A DNA stretch of 64,000 bases, taken from the NCBI GenBank assembly GCA_038253945.1, contig JBBSGR010000012.1:1-64000 (forward strand). The letters run 5' to 3'. Shown piece by piece: positions 59,647 to 64,000 of this stretch. A program made the translations under genes and the position numbers. Every line of letters starts with the position of its first letter. Position 1 is the stretch's first letter. The notes below the pieces were generated by a model. It saw nothing but the letters and a program-made list of their open reading frames with translations. It ran no database searches and had not been told where the DNA came from. This DNA comes from JBBRYW01 sp038253945 (lineage in GTDB: Bacteria; Actinomycetota; Thermoleophilia; Gaiellales; Gaiellaceae).

Positions 59647-61770
59647 TCACGCGACCGCGAGTCGCGCGTCAATCTCGGCCAATTGCGGCTCGATCAGCTT
59701 GATCTCGATCTCAGGACCGCTCCGATCCCACCCGACGAAGCTGATCGATAGCGTCTTGTCATCTGTAGTCCGCGGAGCGAGCTTCCGCTCGAGAAGCCCC
59801 GCGAACCGCCGCTCGTGCGTCGAGATGACCAGCTGCCGATCGACCCGAATGAATCGGCACAGATCAGAGAAGCCAAGGACATTCACATCGTCCAGCGACT
59901 GCAACGGATCATCGAGAAGCACGAACGGGAGCCCGGATTCCCCGGCTGTCCACCCAAGGGCCAGGAAGTACGACAGTGCTGCGATGTTGGCCTGCGACGA
60001 CGAAAAGACGAGCACCGGGTTAGCCGAACGGCCCGTCGCCGGGTCCTTCGCTACCGCTGTCATTGTCCCACGTGCCCGATAGACGTCGTGCTCGAGGTCG
60101 AGGATCGTAAACGCTGGGTGCGGATCGAGTCGACTGTAGATGTCCGAAATCAACGGGCGCAACGCCTCCACACGACGACTCCCAACCGCCACGCGCGCGT
60201 TAACGGTCGCGTCCTGCAGGCTCTTCGCCTCGCTCTGACGCAGAGCTAGCTCTTCTGTCCGAGATCTTCGAGTGGCCTCGACTTCTTTCAAGGTGGCCAG
60301 GTCCGCCTGCAAACGGCCCCGTTCATCCGCGCTAGGAGCGAGCTGCAGGGCCGTCAACAGCCGCTCCAGCGCCTGCCCAACTTCCTCAAGCGCAGGAACA
60401 ATCTGCTTAAGCGTGCGGTCGTCTTCCCGAGGCGTCTCCCCAACCTCGAGCCTGATCGCGGTCAGCCGACCCAGCCCCGCTCGGAGTGACTCGAAGGCAC
60501 TCTGCTCCCGCTCGGCAAGCTGGATGATTTGCGTCCGGCGGGCGTCGAGAACAGCATGTCCGGACTCCGCTTGCTGCTGCTGCTCGTGGGCCTCCCTCAC
60601 GAGCGCGTCCGCGCGACCCGCAGCGTCTCGCAACGCAAGAAGATCACCCGTGTCGCGGGCACGCTGTCGCAGCGACTGCGCAACCTCGCTTGGACTTATC
60701 TCCAGCCCGCAGACTGGGCACGTTTCGCCGAGAAGCGGAATCGCAAGCGCTGCGAGTTGGCTGAGTTGCTCACTCCTCTGCTCGGCGTCCACGACCGCTC
60801 GGTTCGCGAGCTCGAAATCACGCTGTCTCAGTGCGACAGCCTCAGTTGTGTCGCGGACGACGGCTTCAGCAGCGTCAAGCCCACCCTCGGCAACCGGCTG
60901 CAGCCGTTCACGCTCGGCTGTCATGGTCTCCAACTCGAAAAGGAACTCGCGCACGACCGATCGCGCCAGACGTGCTTCGGCCACGCCTTGTGCGACGACA
61001 TCGACTGTGAGGTGCTGGGGAAGCTGAATTGAGAAGACCGCTTGTTGCCCGACCACATCCGTCACCTGCTGGCGAGCGACCTCGATCGACGGACGAGCCT
61101 CCAGCTCAGCCTCGATGGCCGCCAGACGCAAATCGGTCTGTTCGCGACGCGCCCGTGCCTGGGCCTCCCCAAGACGAGCTTCGGCGAGAGCGTTCGCCGA
61201 TTCCTTTGTCCACTGTCGGACCGCGCTCTCGAAGTCCTCCAGGACGTCGAGGCCAAGGAGGCGATTGAGCACCTCAAACCTCTCGCTGGCCTTCGCCTCA
61301 AGGACCGAGCGCATGATGTCCTGCTGCAGCAGTCCTGCCGTGAGTACGGCGGATTCGAGCGTCACGGTCGATGAGGGCGACAAGGCTTCGTCAAGGAGGC
61401 GGTCAGCATCCGAGCCGCGGACAATCTCTCCATCATCCGCTTCCCACTCGAGCAAGCTCTCTCGGGCGTTTCCGGAGCGGCGCAACCGGACACTGCGGCC
61501 GTCAAGCGCAACCTCAGCTTCGACGACCGCTGGGCCTGGCAATCGGTACTGGTTCACGACGTATTCGTCGGTTTGTCGTGTCTTCAAGCTCTCCAGACGC
61601 GGGAGTCTTCCGATCAGAAGCCACTGGAGCGCATCGAAGAAGCTCGTCTTCCCCGTCCCGTTTGATCCAGAGATGATCACGGCGGACGCGGCGAGCGGGA
61701 ACTCGCGCTTGTCGCGGAACCCCCGGAAACCCTCGACGGAAAGGGAACGGAACATGATCGACTCAGACAC
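59647..61770 (-). CDS. Rad50/SbcC-like ABC ATPase with zinc hook (third gene of the SIR2 operon)
   Basis: 707 residues. Walker A GSNGTGKTS (35-43), a long coiled coil split by a zinc-hook CPVC at 351-354 (LLGETCPVCGLEISPSEV), then the second ATPase half with FVLLDDPLQSLDD (Walker B/D-loop from about 616) and VISTHERRF (H-loop). Shorter than SbcC (about 1000) and typical for anti-phage or three-component ABC systems. GTG 61770 overlaps the preceding gene by eight bases; ATG 61755 is an alternative start. It likely senses or grips DNA ends and activates the SIR2-like partner. That is inference. Confidence 0.88.
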   Translation of the reverse strand: MSESIMFRSLSVEGFRGFRDKREFPLAASAVIISGSNGTGKTSFFDALQWLLIGRLPRLESLKTRQTDEYVVNQYRLPGPAVVEAEVALDGRSVRLRRSGNARESLLEWEADDGEIVRGSDADRLLDEALSPSSTVTLESAVLTAGLLQQDIMRSVLEAKASERFEVLNRLLGLDVLEDFESAVRQWTKESANALAEARLGEAQARARREQTDLRLAAIEAELEARPSIEVARQQVTDVVGQQAVFSIQLPQHLTVDVVAQGVAEARLARSVVREFLFELETMTAERERLQPVAEGGLDAAEAVVRDTTEAVALRQRDFELANRAVVDAEQRSEQLSQLAALAIPLLGETCPVCGLEISPSEVAQSLRQRARDTGDLLALRDAAGRADALVREAHEQQQQAESGHAVLDARRTQIIQLAEREQSAFESLRAGLGRLTAIRLEVGETPREDDRTLKQIVPALEEVGQALERLLTALQLAPSADERGRLQADLATLKEVEATRRSRTEELALRQSEAKSLQDATVNARVAVGSRRVEALRPLISDIYSRLDPHPAFTILDLEHDVYRARGTMTAVAKDPATGRSANPVLVFSSSQANIAALSYFLALGWTAGESGLPFVLLDDPLQSLDDVNVLGFSDLCRFIRVDRQLVISTHERRFAGLLERKLAPRTTDDKTLSISFVGWDRSGPEIEIKLIEPQLAEIDARLAVA

Positions 61771-62347
61771 TGGTCAGTGATCCTGACTGACGAAACGCCG
61801 CGACCGCGCGACCGGCAAGTGTCGGGGTCACGCCATGCGCCGGAAGCTCACGTTCCAGAAGGGCGAGAGCATCTTCAAGCACCTCTGGGTCTCGAGCCGT
61901 GGGAAGCGGGAGAAACGTGCTGAGGGCACGCGAGACATCCTCCAGGTCAGGTCGCACACCGGTCTGCGCGATTCGCCGGACGAACCGCGTGTTGTAGTTG
62001 ATCGCTGCAAGTTCGCTCGCAGTGCGGCCGTCGTCCGGTAGCTCCTGGGACGCGAGGAGCACCAAGTAGACGTCCCATTGCTTTGCCCCGAGCTGAGAGG
62101 ACGAGGTTCTGCGTGTCAGCTCGGTCACCGCTGCTGGCTCAAGTTCCTGGAGTTCAATCGCCGTCGCCGCCGCTCCTATCAACAGCACGAAGAATCGGTC
62201 TTGAGCTAGAAGCATGCGCGTCGGTTCAGTCGCGACGGCGGAGGCTAAATCGTCGGTCGCCAAATCAAGCGGTTCCGTGGCGTACCCCGCCCGTTCGAGC
62301 ACGAGCCGGGCAAGCTCAAGAAGCTCGCTACCCATGACAGCGCTCAT
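61763..62347 (-). CDS. Small middle component of the SIR2/ATPase operon
   Basis: 194 residues from ATG 62347, which overlaps the SIR2 gene stop (ATGA). Helical, without metal or nucleotide motifs: LARLVLERAGYATEPLDLAT, FFVLLIGAAATAIELQELEP, GAKQWDVYLVLLASQELPDD, INYNTRFVRRIAQTGVRPDL, ALLERELPAHGV. Small proteins of this kind between an ATPase and an effector are known as middle components in predicted ABC three-component systems. The name of its family is not recognised. Confidence 0.7.
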   Translation of the reverse strand: MSAVMGSELLELARLVLERAGYATEPLDLATDDLASAVATEPTRMLLAQDRFFVLLIGAAATAIELQELEPAAVTELTRRTSSSQLGAKQWDVYLVLLASQELPDDGRTASELAAINYNTRFVRRIAQTGVRPDLEDVSRALSTFLPLPTARDPEVLEDALALLERELPAHGVTPTLAGRAVAAFRQSGSLTSV

Positions 62348-63720
62348 GCCGCCCACTCCTCCGGCAACTCGCCTTCGATCATCCGCTGGACCGATACGAA
62401 CCGCAAGCTCGGGGTCATCTGCCCGTCAATGATGTCTGCCTGGCCCCCCATCGGGATGACGCTATCGAGACGTCCTTCCGGCAACGGACCCTCGTGCCCT
62501 TGGCAGAGAACGGTGACGGTGTCCCCCATTCTCACGTGCCCGTTGTTGAGGGCGGCGGCGATGCGCCTGACGGCCTCTTCGACGGCTACCGAAGCAGGCC
62601 GGCCCCTGACGAGTACCACTTCAACGGGCTCGCCGGCTAACCGCATCCGACCTCCATCGAGTGCCGGCGCTCGCCTCGATGCACCAATCGCCAGCGCGAG
62701 GAGCACCGATTTGCCTGCAGGGGCGTGAAGAACGCTCTCGCCGGCAGGCCACCGATGCGCTGACTGTCGCAGCCATAACAACACCGACAGCGCGTCACGC
62801 GACGTCAGCGCGTCGATCAACATCTCCGTACCTGAGCAGATCTCCAGCCCGGTGGCTGTGTAGGTTCCCTGGCGGTCGTGCTCGGCGGATCGTTCTCTTA
62901 GCTCCTCCAGCGCGATGCGAACGTAATCCCGAAGAAGCTGATCGAGGAAGTCATCGGCACGGGCTTCAATGAACCGGGCATCGACGCCTGGCACCAGTTC
63001 CTGCCATGCGGCTGAGAGACTCGTAGCCGCGACCCAGACCTGATGGTCGCCAATCGCGTCCAGGAGTTGCTGGATGCGAATCCGAACGTAGTTGGCCACG
63101 TCGCCAAGGCCGACGAAGACAACCACAGAGTCTCCCAGCCGATCACCAAAATGGTGAAGCACCCATGTCGGCGGCGTGGTCAGTTGCGACGACGAAGCGC
63201 GGAGGCTGCCGGCTCGAGTTGCGCAGCCATGCGCCTTGAGCACTGCGGCCCCAATAACTGTCGCTCGATCAGCATCCGTAATGATCGCTTGGAGGCGACC
63301 GCAGGGATCGCATCCACGCTCGACGCAATCGTCGTAGTTCGTGACGATGCACTCGACCGCACCTTCGAGGAGCAGGAGTGCTAGCGCGTGATGTCCGTAG
63401 TTTGGTTCGGCGGTCGTGAAATCTGCGGCGCTTGAAAGAGCGGTCTGAAGCAGATCAACACCGCCCGGAAGCCCCTCGACCGCATTAGCGACCGATAGTA
63501 GATCGGCTGGCGCGGCATCCTCCATCGCGGCTGCGCCGATCCGCGCAACTAGGGAATCAAAAACGATCTGCGCAAGCTCGGCTCCAAGCGGAAGTCCAGT
63601 CGGAGTTCCCTTGCTGAGCCCCGCTCCAGCACACACGACGAGTCGCCCATTGACCGCCAACGCAGCGAGAGCCGCGACAGCGGGCGCGACCGGCTCGTTG
63701 AGGGCGCGCGGGATGTACAT
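62344..63720 (-). CDS. SIR2-like putative NADase effector
   Basis: 458 residues from ATG 63720 (GTG 63726 also possible). The N-terminal 200 residues have SIR2 hallmarks: CAGAGLSKGTPTGLP (30-44), IVTNYDDCVERG (Asn 128) and LKAHGC (His 164), the catalytic Asn and His of SIR2-type NADases. Middle and C-terminal regions (about 200-458) are unassigned, with LDGGRMRLAGEPVEVVLVRG and a beta-rich end. A -10 box (TACGAT) lies seven bases upstream. In other defence systems such domains deplete NAD to abort infection; here the trigger would be the ATPase. Confidence 0.82.
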   Translation of the reverse strand: MYIPRALNEPVAPAVAALAALAVNGRLVVCAGAGLSKGTPTGLPLGAELAQIVFDSLVARIGAAAMEDAAPADLLSVANAVEGLPGGVDLLQTALSSAADFTTAEPNYGHHALALLLLEGAVECIVTNYDDCVERGCDPCGRLQAIITDADRATVIGAAVLKAHGCATRAGSLRASSSQLTTPPTWVLHHFGDRLGDSVVVFVGLGDVANYVRIRIQQLLDAIGDHQVWVAATSLSAAWQELVPGVDARFIEARADDFLDQLLRDYVRIALEELRERSAEHDRQGTYTATGLEICSGTEMLIDALTSRDALSVLLWLRQSAHRWPAGESVLHAPAGKSVLLALAIGASRRAPALDGGRMRLAGEPVEVVLVRGRPASVAVEEAVRRIAAALNNGHVRMGDTVTVLCQGHEGPLPEGRLDSVIPMGGQADIIDGQMTPSLRFVSVQRMIEGELPEEWAA

Positions 63721-63727
63721 CCGCACG

Positions 63728-63733
63728 ATCGTA
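63728..63733 (-). promoter_or_regulatory. -10 box of the SIR2 operon
   Basis: TACGAT on the minus strand, seven bases before ATG 63720, giving a leaderless transcript. The -35 region is weak. Confidence 0.4.
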
Positions 63734-63832
63734 GTCCCACACGAGTCAGGAGACCTGCGTCACACTGGCGGGCGTCGGCTTGGAGTCGAGACGAGACGAG
63801 AGCACCGCGATGAAACGCTAGAGCGCGCGCGA

Positions 63833-64000
63833 CTACGTGGGTTCGCCGCTGGCGTCCCGGATCGCGTCGAGCAGTTGCCCGGTCGTGTAGAGGGTGAGGC
63901 CCGCTACCGCCAGGTTTTGGTCCTGCGACCAGATCGGGAGCGAGCGGGTGAGGGCAAGGGCGACGGTCGGCCAATCGTCGGGGTCGCGCCCGGCCATCCG
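63833..64000 (-). CDS. PIN-domain (VapC-like) toxin, C-terminal part, cut by the window edge
   Basis: 55 codons to a TAG: GRDPDDWPTVALALTRSLPI, WSQDQNLAVAGLTLYTTGQL, with the Asp-rich DPDDW and WSQD motifs of a PIN ribonuclease active site. The N-terminal half lies beyond base 64000. Confidence 0.75.
   Translation of the reverse strand, partial: RMAGRDPDDWPTVALALTRSLPIWSQDQNLAVAGLTLYTTGQLLDAIRDASGEPT

Noticed and set aside
59647..61770. Housekeeping SbcC or RecN
   Set aside because: Too short for SbcC, no sbcD neighbour, and tight coupling to SIR2-like and middle genes argues for a conflict system.

Overview
The window is high-GC DNA with actinobacterial habits: GTG starts, GTGA/ATGA gene overlaps and several genes whose -10 box sits 6-9 bases before the start codon (probable leaderless mRNAs). 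Gene content (CarH-type B12 regulator, ECF sigma factors, cyclase-AAA regulators, IS110 and IS481-like remnants) suggests a soil or freshwater actinobacterium, perhaps Thermoleophilia. That placement is inference; there is no rRNA or other marker here.

Region 1 (about 0.3-15.6 kb, all minus strand) is a carbohydrate locus: MalK/UgpC-type ATPase, a GH130-type glycoside phosphorylase, a Gfo/Idh/MocA dehydrogenase, a binding protein with two permeases, a seven-blade Kelch protein, a YesL-like membrane protein, a frameshifted ROK sugar kinase and two large putative alpha/alpha-barrel carbohydrate proteins. It looks like import and phosphorolysis of a (manno)oligosaccharide. An IS110 remnant splits it.

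Region 2 (15.6-23.6 kb) is mostly a gene graveyard: HicB-like, beta-helix, ImmA/IrrE, ATP-grasp CoA-ligase, IS110, IS1634, surface-protein and group II intron RT fragments. Two divergent ECF sigma genes, a zinc-finger anti-sigma and an unknown gene are embedded in it. Region 3 (23.6-28.0 kb) is a light-response cluster. A CarH/LitR-like regulator faces an operon of three tiny membrane proteins, and the shared intergenic region carries two arrays of 11-bp-spaced TGTNCA-like repeats that overlap the promoters. A photolyase operon lies downstream. Region 4 (28-39 kb) holds more transposase tails, a cupin, a receiver/histidine kinase/LuxR cluster, a cyclase-AAA-TPR regulator, remnants and an LPG-synthase-like flippase.

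Region 5 (39-64 kb) is a mobile and defence island. A ParB/MT-A70 fusion, excisionase and integrase end at a 3' tRNA-Met fragment (probable att site). Then come three AbiEi-type genes, one with a frameshifted AbiEii partner, a 207-bp direct duplication around a DHFR-like gene, an MBL-hydrolase/4-TM/MBL operon, a type IIG restriction-modification operon, a MobF relaxase-helicase, an XRE/nucleotidyltransferase pair and a second excisionase/integrase. The island continues with a translationally coupled three-gene operon, SIR2-like protein, small middle protein and Rad50/SbcC-like zinc-hook ATPase, which is the best candidate for a little-described conflict system. A partial PIN toxin runs off the right edge.

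Many genes carry single-base frameshifts. Whether these are true decay or assembly error cannot be told from sequence alone.
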